Source: Chelatococcus asaccharovorans (GTDB lineage Bacteria > Pseudomonadota > Alphaproteobacteria > Rhizobiales > Beijerinckiaceae). From it: 64,000 nt of DNA. This document shows, piece after piece, positions 33,218 to 43,700 of this stretch; the stretch's first letter is position 1, and every line of letters starts with the position of its first letter. The stretch lies in contig NZ_QJJK01000014.1 of the NCBI RefSeq assembly GCF_003201475.1, forward strand, positions 1-64,000. Direction: 5' to 3'. A program made the position numbers and the translations under genes. Under the pieces are notes generated by a model. It searched no databases, had not been told where the DNA came from, and saw nothing but the letters and a program-made list of their open reading frames with translations.

Positions 33218-33301
33218 CATGGCCGGGCTTGTCCCGGCCATCTCGATGAATAGAATCGCCCTTCCGATCGAGATCACCGGGACAAGCCCGGTGATGACGA
33301 T
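33218..33301. repeat. Dispersed rhizobial-type palindrome (GTCATGGCCGGGC family)
   Basis: GTCATGGCCGGGCTTGTCCC opens and ACCGGGACAAGCCCGGTGAT closes the element, with an inner GATCGAGAT/ATCTCGAT pair. It sits between the BON-LysM gene and the end of the ABC ATPase gene. The same family occurs at 47969-48116. I know such sequences as abundant, gene-free elements in Hyphomicrobiales. Confidence 0.8.
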
Positions 33302-33346
33302 GGTGTCCACTGAGCCATCCTTGAATGTCTCTTGAACCCTCGCCCT

Positions 33347-34975
33347 CTATGTGAAGCTGCGCCCGTCGGGATTGTCGAGGAAGGCGGCGGCGATGAGTTC
33401 GCGCGTATAGCTTTCCCGCGCGTTCGTGAAGATCGTGTCGACGGTGCCGCGCTCGACGACCGCGCCTTGTTTCATCACGAGGATCTCGTCGGAGAGGGCG
33501 CGGACGACGGCGAGGTCGTGGCTGATGAACAGATAGGCGAGCCCGTATTTCGTCTGGAGATGCCGCAGCAGCTCGACGATCGATTTCTGCACCGATCTGT
33601 CGAGGGCCGACGTCGGCTCGTCGAGGACGACGAGCGTCGGCTTGAGAATCATGGTGCGCGCGATGGCGATGCGCTGGCGCTGCCCGCCGGAAAACTCGTG
33701 CGGAAAGCGATGGCGCGTGGCGGGATCGAGCCAGACCTCCTCGAAGGCGCCCGCCGCCCGCCGGTCACGCTCGGCGCGGCTGATCCCGGGTTCGTGCACC
33801 AGGAGGCCTTCCGTGACGATTTCGCCCGCTGTCAGGCGGGGCGACAGTGACCCGTAGGGATCCTGGAAAACGAGTTGCAGATGCCGCCGGAGTGGCCGCA
33901 TGGCGTGCCGATCGGTCGGGTGGATGAGCGCGCCGTCGTAGCGCACCGCGCCGTCGGCAGGCACGAGGCCGAGGATCGCCCGCCCGAGCGTCGACTTGCC
34001 GGACCCCGATTCTCCGACGATGCCGATGGTTTCGCCACGGCGAACCGTGAGGTCGATGCCTTTCACCGCCTCGACGGTGCGAACATCGGTGCCGAACAGG
34101 CCGCGCCGCTGGCGAAAGGTGACACGCATGCCCTGCGCGGACAGGACGATGGCGCTGTCCGGCGGAACGGGTGCCTTGCGGCCCGCGGGTTCCGCCTCGA
34201 TCAGCATCTTGGTGTAGGCGTCGCGCGGCTTCGTGAACAGCTCGCCGGTGTCGCCCTGTTCGACCACCACGCCCTGGCGCATGACGTAGGTGCGGTCTGC
34301 GAAACGTCGCACGATGCCGAGATCGTGGGTGATGAAGACGATGGCCATGCCGAATTCATGCTGGAGACCGCGCAGCAGCTCCAGGATATGGGCCTGCACG
34401 GTGACATCGAGCGCCGTCGTCGGTTCGTCGGCGATGAGCACATCGGGCTTGTTGGCCAGTGCCATGGCGATCATGACACGCTGGCGCTGGCCGCCGGACA
34501 TTTCGTGCGGATAGGAGTCGATGCGCTCGGCCGGGTTCGGGATCTCCACCTTTGTCAGGAGCTCGATGGCGCGGGCGCGGGCGGCGCTGCGGCTCAGGCC
34601 CGAATGGGCCATCAGCGGCTCGATGAGCTGCCGCTCGATCTTGAACAGGGGATCGAGCGACGTCATCGGCTCCTGGAAGATCATCGCGATGGTCTTGCCG
34701 CGATAGCGGTTGAGCGCCTTGGGCGGCAGGCCGAGCAGTTCCTCGCCCCGGTAGCGGATCGACCCCTGCGCCTGGCCGTTGGCGGCCAGGAGGCCCATGG
34801 TCGCCATCATCGTCTGGCTCTTGCCCGAGCCGGACTCGCCGACGATCGCCACCGTCTCGCCGGCGCCGATATCGATGTCGATGCCCTTCACGGCTTCCAC
34901 GACGCCGTCATAGGTCGCGAAAGCCACCTTCAGATTGCGGATCGCGAGAATGGGATCCTTGAGGTCTTCGTTCAT
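33347..34975 (-). CDS. Oligopeptide ABC transporter, fused double ATPase (OppD-OppF type)
   Basis: The 542-aa protein carries two complete ABC ATPase domains. The first has Walker [24 protein letters not shown] and [11 protein letters not shown]. The second has [32 protein letters not shown] and [12 protein letters not shown]. This is the arrangement of YejF-type fusions that replace separate OppD and OppF. It would energise the two permeases encoded upstream. ATG 34975 was chosen; an in-frame ATG at 35017 shares its A with the oppC stop and would add 14 residues, equally possible. Confidence 0.93.
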   Translation of the reverse strand: MNEDLKDPILAIRNLKVAFATYDGVVEAVKGIDIDIGAGETVAIVGESGSGKSQTMMATMGLLAANGQAQGSIRYRGEELLGLPPKALNRYRGKTIAMIFQEPMTSLDPLFKIERQLIEPLMAHSGLSRSAARARAIELLTKVEIPNPAERIDSYPHEMSGGQRQRVMIAMALANKPDVLIADEPTTALDVTVQAHILELLRGLQHEFGMAIVFITHDLGIVRRFADRTYVMRQGVVVEQGDTGELFTKPRDAYTKMLIEAEPAGRKAPVPPDSAIVLSAQGMRVTFRQRRGLFGTDVRTVEAVKGIDLTVRRGETIGIVGESGSGKSTLGRAILGLVPADGAVRYDGALIHPTDRHAMRPLRRHLQLVFQDPYGSLSPRLTAGEIVTEGLLVHEPGISRAERDRRAAGAFEEVWLDPATRHRFPHEFSGGQRQRIAIARTMILKPTLVVLDEPTSALDRSVQKSIVELLRHLQTKYGLAYLFISHDLAVVRALSDEILVMKQGAVVERGTVDTIFTNARESYTRELIAAAFLDNPDGRSFT

Positions 34976-35016
34976 CGCTTCGCGGCGCTCGGCCGGGACG
35001 AGGCTCTGCGCAACCA

Positions 35017-36150
35017 TCAGCGGTCTCGCGGGTCTAGGGCGTCGCGCAGGCCATCCCCGATGAAATTCAGGGCGAACAGCGTGGACACGAAGAAAATGGC
35101 GGGAAATATGATGAGATAGGGCGCGTTCTGGATGTTGTTGGCGCCCTCGGCGATGAGCACGCCCCAACTGGTCAGCGGCGCCTGCACGCCGAGCCCGAGG
35201 AAGGAGAGGAAGCTCTCCAGCAGGATGATCTTCGGCACCATCAGCGTCATGAAGACGACGACCGGTCCCAATAGGTTGGGAATGATATGCCGGCGCAGGA
35301 TCGAAAGCTCCGAAACGCCGAGCGCATGGGCGGCTTCCACGAACTCCCGGCGCTTCAGGGCGAGCGTCTGTCCCCGGGTGATGCGCGCCATGTCGAGCCA
35401 TTCGACCGCGCCGATGGCGACGAAGATCAGCACGAAATCCCGGCCGAAATAGACGACGAGCAGGATCACGAAGAAGACGAAGGGCAGGGAATAGAGCACA
35501 TCGACGACACGCATCATCACCATGTCGATGCGTCCGCCGAAAAAGCCGGCCGCCGCGCCATAGCTGACGCCGATCACCAGGCTGACGAAGGTGGCGAGGA
35601 GGCCGACGAGCAGCGACACCCGGCCGCCGACCATGATGCGCGTCATCAGGTCCCGCCCGGCGAGGTCCGTTCCCATCAGGAACAGCTGGCGCTGCACCGT
35701 GCCTTCGACGACGAGGCTTTTGCCGCCATCTTCCGTTGCGACCACCTTGGCATCGCGGAACTGGTCGACACGGTCGATATAGCGCGTGTTGCGCGGGTCG
35801 ATCGGATTGGGCGAGGTCAGCGTGACCCTGAAGGTCGAGCCGGAGATGGTAAAGTCGCGCATGCCGATGCGGGCGCGGTCCAGCGCGCCCCGCATCGCAT
35901 CTTCCAGCGTGTTCTGCGCAGGGTAGGGGCTCAGGCTCGGTGGCAAGCCTACATAGGACCGGTAGACCTGATCATAGGCATGGTGCGACAGCCACGGGCC
36001 GACGACACAGAACAGCGTGATCGCGATGAGGACGATGAAGCTGACGACGGCCGCGCGGTTGCGCCGCAGGCGCAGGATCGCCAAGGTCGCAAGGCTGCGG
36101 CCGGCAGACGCCGACGTGTCGCCGGGCGGGGCGAGGGCTGTGTCACTCAT
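35017..36150 (-). CDS. oppC: Oligopeptide ABC transporter permease, OppC type
   Basis: The 377-aa inner-membrane permease has an N-terminal span (AAVVSFIVLIAITLFCVVGP), a long periplasmic segment and a typical BPD-transport core: MGTDLAGRDLMTRIMVGGRV, the EAA loop EFVEAAHALGVSELSILRRH with IIPNLLGPVVV, and the final GDGLRDALDPRDR. The periplasmic insert of about 100 residues (LSPYPAQNTLEDAMRGAL onwards) is longer than in E. coli OppC. It overlaps oppB by eight bases. Confidence 0.92.
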   Translation of the reverse strand: MSDTALAPPGDTSASAGRSLATLAILRLRRNRAAVVSFIVLIAITLFCVVGPWLSHHAYDQVYRSYVGLPPSLSPYPAQNTLEDAMRGALDRARIGMRDFTISGSTFRVTLTSPNPIDPRNTRYIDRVDQFRDAKVVATEDGGKSLVVEGTVQRQLFLMGTDLAGRDLMTRIMVGGRVSLLVGLLATFVSLVIGVSYGAAAGFFGGRIDMVMMRVVDVLYSLPFVFFVILLVVYFGRDFVLIFVAIGAVEWLDMARITRGQTLALKRREFVEAAHALGVSELSILRRHIIPNLLGPVVVFMTLMVPKIILLESFLSFLGLGVQAPLTSWGVLIAEGANNIQNAPYLIIFPAIFFVSTLFALNFIGDGLRDALDPRDR

Positions 36151-37063
36151 AGCGCACCCGTGGATCGAGGGCAGCATAGAGCAGGTCGACGATGAGATTG
36201 AAAACCACGACGAAGCCCGCGAGCATCACGACGGTCCCCATCACGAGGGTGTAGTCGCGGTTCAGGGCGCCATCCACGAAATAGGCGCCGACGCCCGGAA
36301 TGGCGAAGATCTTCTCGATGACGACAGAGCCGGTGACGAGCGCGGCGGCCGCAGGACCGAGATAGGAGATCACGGGCAGGAGCGCGCCGCGCAGGGCGTG
36401 GGTGATGATGATGCTGTTCGACAGCCCGTTGGCGCGGAGCGTGCGGATATGGTCGGCCCTGAGCGCCTCGATCATCGCGCCGCGTGTCAGCCGGGCGATG
36501 ACGGCCATCTGTGGGAGGGCAAGTGCGATGGTCGGCAGAATGCGATGGCTGAGGTCGCCGCCGCCCCATCCGCCGAGGGGGAGCAGGCCGAGCATCAGGC
36601 CGAAGACGAGTTGGAGCAGTGGCCCCACCACGAAATTCGGCACGGTGACACCGACGGTTGCGACCGTCATGACCGAGTAGTCGCTGGCCGAGTTCTGGTG
36701 CAGGGCCGCCACGACGCCGGCCGTCACGCCCCCGAAGACGGCCAGGATAAGGGCGCCGAAGCCGAGCGAGATGGAGTAGGGCAGACCCCGCATGAGCATC
36801 TCGCCGACGGTGAAGTCAAGCGCCGAATAACTCGGCCCGAGGTCGCCGCGGACCAGTTTCCCGAGGTAGTCGAGATACTGGTAGAAGAGGGGTTGATCGA
36901 GACTATAGGCGCGCTTCAGGTTCTCCAGCACCTGGGGCGCCACGGGCTGCTCCATGTCGAATGGGCCGCCCGGCGCGAAGCGCACGAGAAAGAAGGCCAC
37001 CGTGACGATGATGAACAACGTCGGAACGGCACTGGCCAGCCGTCGCAATGTATAGATGAGCAT
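36143..37063 (-). CDS. oppB: Oligopeptide ABC transporter permease, OppB type
   Basis: The 306-aa protein has the same length as E. coli OppB. It starts with a membrane segment (LASAVPTLFIIVTVAFFLV), followed by RFAPGGPFD, LDQPLFYQYLDYLGKLVRGD, GPSYS and the EAA loop ARLTRGAMIEALRADHIRTL then RANGLS, and ends LIVDLLYAALDPRVRYE. It forms the membrane channel with OppC. A stable hairpin lies between this gene and the binding-protein gene upstream. Confidence 0.93.
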   Translation of the reverse strand: MLIYTLRRLASAVPTLFIIVTVAFFLVRFAPGGPFDMEQPVAPQVLENLKRAYSLDQPLFYQYLDYLGKLVRGDLGPSYSALDFTVGEMLMRGLPYSISLGFGALILAVFGGVTAGVVAALHQNSASDYSVMTVATVGVTVPNFVVGPLLQLVFGLMLGLLPLGGWGGGDLSHRILPTIALALPQMAVIARLTRGAMIEALRADHIRTLRANGLSNSIIITHALRGALLPVISYLGPAAAALVTGSVVIEKIFAIPGVGAYFVDGALNRDYTLVMGTVVMLAGFVVVFNLIVDLLYAALDPRVRYE

Positions 37064-37087
37064 GGCCCCCCGCTCGCTGAACAGGAT

Positions 37088-37111
37088 AGCCCCCGCCTTG
37101 TGGCGGGGGCT
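37088..37111 (-). terminator. Strong intercistronic hairpin between oppA and oppB
   Basis: AGCCCCCGCC (37088-37097), a four-base loop and GGCGGGGGCT form a perfect 10-bp GC-rich stem 10 bases past the oppA stop. There is no T run. Such hairpins after binding-protein genes usually stabilise the 5' message or partly stop transcription, raising binding protein over permease. Confidence 0.7.
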
Positions 37112-37121
37112 AAAGCCCGGG

Positions 37122-38732
37122 TCAAGGTGCTATGCTGATATAGCGGCTGCGATGCACGTTCTGCACGTTGTCCTCATAGCCACTTACCTTCGGTGAGACG
37201 AGGTGAAGCGACGAGCGATAGATCAGCGGGATGACCGGCTCGTCCTTCATGAACATGGCTTCCGCGTCCGACAGGATTTTCATGCGCGCGGCCTGATCGC
37301 CGGTCTCGTCGGATTTTTTGAGGAGCGCGTCGTAGTCGGGGTTCTTGTAGCGCGAATAATTGCTGACCGCGTTATCCGACAGGCCAAGGAACAGGAAATT
37401 CTGCGGATCGGCATAGTCCCCCACCCAGCCGGCGCGGGCAATGTCGAAATCCCCCTTGTTCTGCAGATAGGCGTAGTGGCTCTTGATGTCGCTGTTAAGG
37501 AGCGTGACCTCGGCGCCCAGCACCGACTTCCACATATCGGCGACGGCGGTTGCGGTGTTCTTGTTGCTGTCGTTGGTGTTGTAGCGGATCTCGATCTTGA
37601 GCGGCTTCTGCCCCGGGCCGTAACCGGCAGCCTTGATGAGTTCCTTGGCCTTGTCCTCGCGATCGAGCTGCGTCTCGCCGGCCGCCGCAATCTCGGGCGG
37701 CGTGTAGTTCTGCAGCCCGGGCGGGGTCATGCGATAGGCCGGCACGGCCGCGCCACCCCAGGTCTTCTCAGCGAGGAAGTCACGGTCGATGGCCAGAGAC
37801 AAGGCGTGCCGCACGCGCGGGTCGTTGAACGGCGGCTTCTGGACATTGGTGGCGTAGTACTCGATCGACAGATAAGGGGCCGTGCGCACCTGGCTGCCGA
37901 GCTTCTGCTTGAGGAAGTTCAGCTGGTCGATGGGGAACTGGTAGTTGGTGTCCAGCTCGCCGGCCATGAAGCGGCGCACCGCGGCGGCGCTATCCTCGGT
38001 GGGATAGAACATCACGGTATCGACTTTCACGTCCTTGGCATCAAAGTAGTTCGGGTTCTTCACGACCTTGATGTGGTCGCTCGGGACGAACTCGGAGAGC
38101 TTGAAGGCACCGTTCGAGACGAGGTTGCCGGGTCTGACGAAGTCCTTGCCGTATTTCTCGACGCTGGCCTGATGCAAGGGCAGCGCTGTCTGGTGCGTCA
38201 ACAGCTCCAGGAAGTACGGGGTCGGCTGCTCGAGCGTAATCTCGAGCGTTTTGTCATCGATCGCCTTCACGCCGAGCTCGGCAGGCGGAAGTTCGCCGCG
38301 ATTGACCGCACGGGCGTTCTTGATGGGGTAGTGCAGGGCGGCATAGCGGGCGGCCGTCTGCGGATCGAGCATGCGGCGGAAGGAGAATACGAAATCCGAT
38401 GCCTTGACCGGATCGCCGTTCGACCATTTGCCGTTCTCGCGCAGCTTGAAGGTATAGACCTTGCCGTCCGGGGAAATGCTCCAGCTTGCGGCGGCCGCTG
38501 GCGTCACCTTGCCGCGGGAATCATAAGCGAGCAGGCCATCGTAGAGATCGCGCAGGATATTGGCCTCGACGTCGATCGAGGTCTGGTGCTGGTCCAGTGT
38601 CTTCGGGTCGCCGGCGTTGCCACGCCGATAGGTGACTTCGGCGGATGCGCCAGTGATGAGCGCGCCTGTGGCCAAAGCTGCCACAAGACCGACGCGAAGA
38701 TATCCCGTTAATGATTGCCAACTCTTGTTCAT
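37122..38732 (-). CDS. oppA: Oligopeptide-binding protein (SBP family 5)
   Basis: This periplasmic binding protein of 536 aa begins MNKSWQSLTGYLRVGLVAAL, a Sec signal with probable cleavage after ASA. Then follow TYRRGNAGDPKTLDQHQTSI, ILRDLYDGLLAYD, the family signature KLRENGKWSNGDPVKASDFV, NGAFKLSEFVPSDHIKVVKN and VRHALSLAIDRD. It is close to OppA/MppA in layout. With the permeases and double ATPase behind it this is a peptide importer, possibly also used for murein tripeptide recycling, which would suit the epimerase at 54.8 kb; the ligand is not known. Confidence 0.93.
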   Translation of the reverse strand: MNKSWQSLTGYLRVGLVAALATGALITGASAEVTYRRGNAGDPKTLDQHQTSIDVEANILRDLYDGLLAYDSRGKVTPAAAASWSISPDGKVYTFKLRENGKWSNGDPVKASDFVFSFRRMLDPQTAARYAALHYPIKNARAVNRGELPPAELGVKAIDDKTLEITLEQPTPYFLELLTHQTALPLHQASVEKYGKDFVRPGNLVSNGAFKLSEFVPSDHIKVVKNPNYFDAKDVKVDTVMFYPTEDSAAAVRRFMAGELDTNYQFPIDQLNFLKQKLGSQVRTAPYLSIEYYATNVQKPPFNDPRVRHALSLAIDRDFLAEKTWGGAAVPAYRMTPPGLQNYTPPEIAAAGETQLDREDKAKELIKAAGYGPGQKPLKIEIRYNTNDSNKNTATAVADMWKSVLGAEVTLLNSDIKSHYAYLQNKGDFDIARAGWVGDYADPQNFLFLGLSDNAVSNYSRYKNPDYDALLKKSDETGDQAARMKILSDAEAMFMKDEPVIPLIYRSSLHLVSPKVSGYEDNVQNVHRSRYISIAP

Positions 38733-39335
38733 GATACCGCCCACCGTCTCCGAATGGCTGAAATCTGCGCTACGTCAGCGCCTTTGGCAACGGCTTTCAC
38801 CAGACTTTGTCGCGACGATGCCCATGTCATGACGGCGTTATAGTTAACGCGGGCGGGTATGATTTGACGAGACTTGCGGATTTCCGATCTGGCGATTTGC
38901 AAACTGGCGCGCTGAGGCCCGGTAACAATTCCGACAACAATTCCCCAAGGCCGGCCATCCCGGGTGGGCGCGGCCGGCGGATCGTATTCTCTTGCAAGGC
39001 CGGTGCCCGTTCCGCGCAGGCCGTGGCGCTGATGCGGCAGGCAGGGCATCGGCTACGGGAGCCCTATCGCGGCGATTTCGCGGATTGGCTCGCGCGAGTG
39101 GGGCCTGTCGCCAGCCGCGCGGACGATTGGTCCGCGTCGCGCCTTTTGAACACACCCTGCGCAAATAGGCACAACGATGAGGGTTTCGGCATTGTGCGCT
39201 GCAGCGTGTGCCGATACTTATGTGCGCTCACGCACTTGTAATTTGGCTGAAGTGCGGCACGTATATGGCACAATTTTTGGGGCGTGTCGTTTGCTTGGCT
39301 TTGAAGTCGCCGACCGTCGAGACAGGGCAGAAGTC
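38733..39335. other. Intergenic region between oppA and the RND adaptor
   Basis: About 600 bases between divergent genes. Apart from a rhodanese-like remnant (38975-39106), I see no supported gene. An open frame at 38807-39241 contains the remnant but its other parts are not protein-like. The region near 39235-39290 is AT-richer and may hold the promoter of the efflux genes. Confidence 0.4.
38975..39106 (+). pseudogene. Rhodanese-domain remnant
   Basis: The plus-strand translation reads RIVFSCKAGARSAQAVALMR, then QAGHRLREPYRGDFADWLAR. This matches the second half of a single-domain rhodanese: the active-site loop CxxGxRS followed by the helix and the G-x-x-x-W end. The first half of the domain (DVRE motif and the segment before it) is not found upstream in any frame I checked, and no ribosome site is close. 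So it looks like a decayed gene. A short intact protein using an unusual start cannot be fully excluded. Confidence 0.55.
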
Positions 39336-40472
39336 ATGCAAACCAGAATGTTTGCTCGTTCTTTCTTTGCGGCGGCGTTTTTCGTCGCCGGTCTTGCGTC
39401 GGCGTCGGCGCAACAGCCGGGCGGGGCTCCGCCGCCGGTGACTGTTGCCAAGCCGCTCGTCAGGAAGATCATCGATTATGATGAGTTCACCGGGCGTTTC
39501 GAGCCGATCGACGCCGTCGAGATTCGCTCCCGCGTGGGCGGCTATCTCCAATCCGTCGACTTCGAAGATGGCGCTTACGTCAACAAGGGCGATCTTTTGT
39601 TCGTCATCGACCGTCGCCCCTTCAAGGCGACGCTGGATCAGGCGGAAGCCACGCTGGTGTCTGCCCAGGCGCGCTTGAAGTTCGCCCAGGCGGACCTGGA
39701 GCGCGCGCAGTCGTTGTCGCGGTCCGGCAACATTTCGGACCAGCTTCTCGATCAGCGCCAGCAGAACTTCCTCACGGCGAAGGCCGATATCGACGGGGCC
39801 GAGGCGGCGGTGCGCCAGGCGCGGCTCGACTATGAATTCACCGAAATCCGGGCACCCATCTCCGGGCGAATCGGCCGCAAGCTGGTCAGTGTCGGCAATC
39901 TGGTGACGGCGAACACCACGTTGCTGACAACCATCGTGTCGCGCGACCCCATCTATTTCTATTTCGATATCGATGAGCGGTCGTTCCTTGCCTACAACAA
40001 GGTGTTCAACCTCGTTGCTGACAGCATGACGAAGACGCGGCCGGTCGAGGTGAAGATTGCGCTGACGGACGAACGCGAGCCGAGCCACGCAGGTACGCTC
40101 GATTTCGTCGACAACCGCATGGACCAGGCGACCGGTACGATGCGGGCGCGCGCCATCGTCACGAATCCTGATTTCAAGATCTCCCCTGGCCTGTTCGGGC
40201 GCGTGCTGTTTCCGGGATCGCCGGAATATGAAGCTGTCCTCGTGCCGGACGAGGCGATCGCGACCGATCAGGACCGCCGCCTTGTCTGGGCCGTTGCGGA
40301 TGACGGCACCGTCTCGCCGCGCATCGTACGCCTCGGCCCGAAGTCCGATGGCTACCGCGTCATCCGCGACGGCTTGAAGGGGGATGAGACGATCGTTGTC
40401 GTCGGCCTGCAGCGCGTGCGGCCTGGCGGCAAGGTCACCCCGCAGATGAGCACCTTGCCGCCGAAGCGATAG
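39336..40472 (+). CDS. RND efflux periplasmic adaptor (MexA/AcrA type)
   Basis: The 378-aa protein has a signal peptide (MFARSFFAAAFFVAGLASAS AQ), then the membrane-fusion layout: VEIRSRVGGYLQSVDFEDGA, VNKGDLLFVIDRRPFKATLD, a helical hairpin (about 100-160), IRAPISGRIGRKLVSVGNLV and a beta-barrel/proximal domain ending in QRVRPGGKVTPQM. It links the inner-membrane pump to an outer-membrane factor, which is not encoded here. ATG 39336 starts the signal peptide; the open frame upstream is not family-like. It is followed by the pump gene after 243 bases. Confidence 0.93.
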   Translation: MQTRMFARSFFAAAFFVAGLASASAQQPGGAPPPVTVAKPLVRKIIDYDEFTGRFEPIDAVEIRSRVGGYLQSVDFEDGAYVNKGDLLFVIDRRPFKATLDQAEATLVSAQARLKFAQADLERAQSLSRSGNISDQLLDQRQQNFLTAKADIDGAEAAVRQARLDYEFTEIRAPISGRIGRKLVSVGNLVTANTTLLTTIVSRDPIYFYFDIDERSFLAYNKVFNLVADSMTKTRPVEVKIALTDEREPSHAGTLDFVDNRMDQATGTMRARAIVTNPDFKISPGLFGRVLFPGSPEYEAVLVPDEAIATDQDRRLVWAVADDGTVSPRIVRLGPKSDGYRVIRDGLKGDETIVVVGLQRVRPGGKVTPQMSTLPPKR

Positions 40473-40600
40473 CGGTGAGGTCGCCGCCCCGTCGCGTGAC
40501 GGAGGTGGCGGATTGACAGTCAAACCGTGCCTTTCCCGACAGGACTGGCATGACGGCGCGGCGGGTCCTTAGGCCTGTCGGTTGGCCGCCTGTACGCTAG

Positions 40601-40701
40601 AGCATATCCGGTGAACTCCGGTTCACCGGATATGCTTCACGTCTTTGTTTCTACGCATTTTCTTCACGCGAACGGTGTCCGCTTCGCTCGAAAATGCTCT
40701 G
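40601..40701. repeat. Dispersed palindromic element before the RND pump gene
   Basis: AGCATATCCGGTGAA (40601-40615) and TTCACCGGATATGCT (40622-40636) form a perfect 15-bp stem with a six-base loop. The segment after it (CTTTGTTTCTACGCATTTTC, then TTCACGCGAACGGTGTCCGC, TTCGCTCGAAAATGCTCT) is a second part of the same rhizobial element. It ends 15 bases before the pump start codon. Confidence 0.88.
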
Positions 40702-40715
40702 GGGAATTTTTTCCG

Positions 40716-43700
40716 ATGAAGTTCACGCATTTCTTCGTCGATCGTCCGATCTTTGCATCGGTCCTGTCCATCATCCTGGTCATCGTCGGCTATATCTCCT
40801 ATATCGCACTGCCGATCGCGCAGTATCCGGAGATTGCGCCGCCGACGATCACGGTGCGCGCGACCTATCCCGGCGCAAATGCCGAGACCGTCGCCGCGAC
40901 GGTCGCGACCCCCATCGAGCAGGAGATCAACGGCGTCGAGGACATGCTCTACATGTCTTCCTATTCCGCCTCCGACGGCTCGATGACGCTGACGATCACC
41001 TTCAAGATCGGTACGGACCTCGACCAGGCGAACGTCCTCGTGCAGAACCGCGTGGCGGTCGCCGAGCCGCGCCTGCCCCAGGAAGTGCGGCAGCTCGGCA
41101 TCGTCACCCGCAAGGCGTCGTCCGACTTCTTGATGATCGTCAACATCCAGTCCCCGAATGATGCGTTCGATCAGCTCTATCTCTCCAACTATGCCCTGAT
41201 GCGCGTGCGCGATGCGCTGCTGCGCCTCGACGGCGTGGGCGACATCCAGGTCTTCGGCGCGCGCGAATATTCGCTGCGGGTGTGGCTCGATCCGAACCGG
41301 CTCGCCTCCTATGGCCTGACGGGCGGCGATATCGTCGCTGCGCTGCAGGAGCAGAACGTCCAGGTGTCGGGTGGCGCGCTCGGGGCGCCGCCGCTGACGG
41401 CCGATGCCAAGTCGGCATTCCAGCTGACCGTGCAGACGCAGGGGCGGTTCAGCAATGTCTCGCAGTTCAACAATATCATCGTGAAGGCCGGCGAGGCGGG
41501 GCGTCTCGTCCGGCTGTCCGACGTCGCGCGGATCGAGCTTGCCGCACGCGACTACACCACCAGTTCCTATCTCAACGGCAAGGAAACGGTCGCCATCGGC
41601 GTCTTCCAGCGTCCCGGGACCAACGCGCTGCAGGCCTCCAACGACGTCATCGCCAAGATGGAGGAGTTGAAGAAGGACTTCCCCGCGGGGATGGACTATG
41701 CCATCGTCTACAACCCGACGAACTATATCCAGGCCAGCGTCAACGAGGTCTACAAGACCCTGTTCGAGGCGGTCATCCTGGTCGTCATCGTGGTTCTGGT
41801 CTTCCTGCAATCCTGGCGAACGGCGATCATTCCCATCATCGCCATTCCTGTGTCGCTGATCGGCACCTTCGCCATGATGGCGGCTTTCGGCTTCTCCCTG
41901 AATACGCTGACCCTGTTTGGCCTCGTGCTCGCCATCGGCATCGTGGTCGATGATGCGATCGTCGTGGTGGAGAACGTCGAGCGTAACATTTCGCTCGGAT
42001 TGTCACCGCGGGACGCGGCGCATCGCACCATGGACGAGGTGGGCAGCGCCCTCATCGCCATTGCGCTGGTGCTGTCAGCGGTGTTCATCCCGACGGCCTT
42101 CATTCCCGGCATCTCCGGCCGCTTCTACCAGCAGTTCGCGCTGACGATCGCGGCGTCGACGATCATCTCCGCCTTCAACTCGCTGACGCTGTCGCCGGCG
42201 CTTTGCGCCCTTCTCCTGAAGGCGCACGATCCCCATCACAGGTCACGCAATCCCCTGGTGCGGATCGGCAGCTGGCTGGGCGGGAAGTTCAACCGCGGTT
42301 TCGACCGCACGTCCAACGGCTACGCCCGCACCGTCAAAGGCATCGTCGGCCACAAGCTCACCCTTCTCGTTGCCCTCTGCATCTACGGCGGGCTCATCGC
42401 CGCAACGGTTCACTCGAGCCGTATCGTTCCGACCGGCTTCATCCCGGCCCAGGACCAGGGCTATCTCATCATGGTCGTCCAGTTGCCGCCGGGGGCCTCG
42501 CTCGAGCGTACGGACGCGGTGGTGCAGAAGGCGACCAAGATCGCGCTGGACGTGCCGGGCGTCGCCAACGTGATCGGCGTGCCAGGCATCGATGGCTCCA
42601 CCTTCACGGTGTCGTCCAACTCGGCCGTCGTGTTCACCCCGCTCGATCCCTTCGAGGAGCGCCTGGCGAAGGGCCAGACGGCCAACAGCATCGCCGGCGT
42701 GCTCGTCGGGCGTCTCCAGGCGATCCAGGAGGCCTTCACGATCGCCATTCCGCCGCCGCCGGTCCAGGGCCTCGGCAATGCGGGCGGCTTCAAGATGCAG
42801 CTCGAGGATCGCAACGGCGTCGGCGTGCGTCAGGTTCTTGCGGCCGCCGGCGACATCATCGCGCGGGCCAACCAGGATCCGAACCTCGTGCGCGTCTTCA
42901 CGACCTTCGGCGCCAACACGCCGCAGGTCTATATCGACATCGATCGCACCAAGGCGCGCATGCTGGACGTGCCGGTTTCCAACATCTTCGAGGCGCTGCA
43001 GGTCAATCTCGGCTCGGTCTATGTGAACGACTTCAACGCCTTCGGCCGCATCTACCAGGTGCGCGCCCAGGCGGATGCGCGTTTCCGCATCGAGACCGAC
43101 CAGATTTCACGCCTCCAGGTCCGCAACGCTTCCGGTGGGCTCGTTCCTCTCGGCTCGCTGATCGAGGTCAGCAATGTGGCCGGCCCCAACCTGATCCAGC
43201 GCTACAACATGTACACGAGCGTGCCGATCCAGGGCGATACGGCGCCGAGCGTGTCCTCTGGCGCCGGCATCGCCGCCATGGAGCGCATCGCGGACGAACT
43301 CTTGCCGCCCGGCATCAGCTACGAGTGGACCGACATCGCCTTCCAGGAGCAGCAGGCCGGCAATACCGCCGTCTTCATCTTCGCCCTGGCGGTGCTCTTC
43401 GTGTTCCTCGTGCTTGCCGCGCAATACGAGAGTTGGACGCTGCCGCTTGCCATCGTGCTGATCGTGCCGCTCGCGGTGCTGTCGGCGCTCGTGGGCGTGA
43501 TGATCCGCGGGATGGACAACAACATCCTGACGCAGATCGGCTTCGTGGTGCTGGTTGGCCTGGCGGCAAAGAACGCGATTCTGATCGTCGAGTTCGCGCG
43601 CCAGGCGGAGAATCACGGCAACGGACCGGTGGCGGCTGTGGTCGAGGCGTGTCGTCTGCGTTTGCGCCCGATCCTGATGACGGCCTTCGCCTTCATCCTG

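Noticed and set aside
36017-37138. A 373-codon plus-strand frame opposite the Opp permeases
   Set aside because: Asp/Glu/His/Arg-rich antisense shadow of membrane genes; no start context or known domain.
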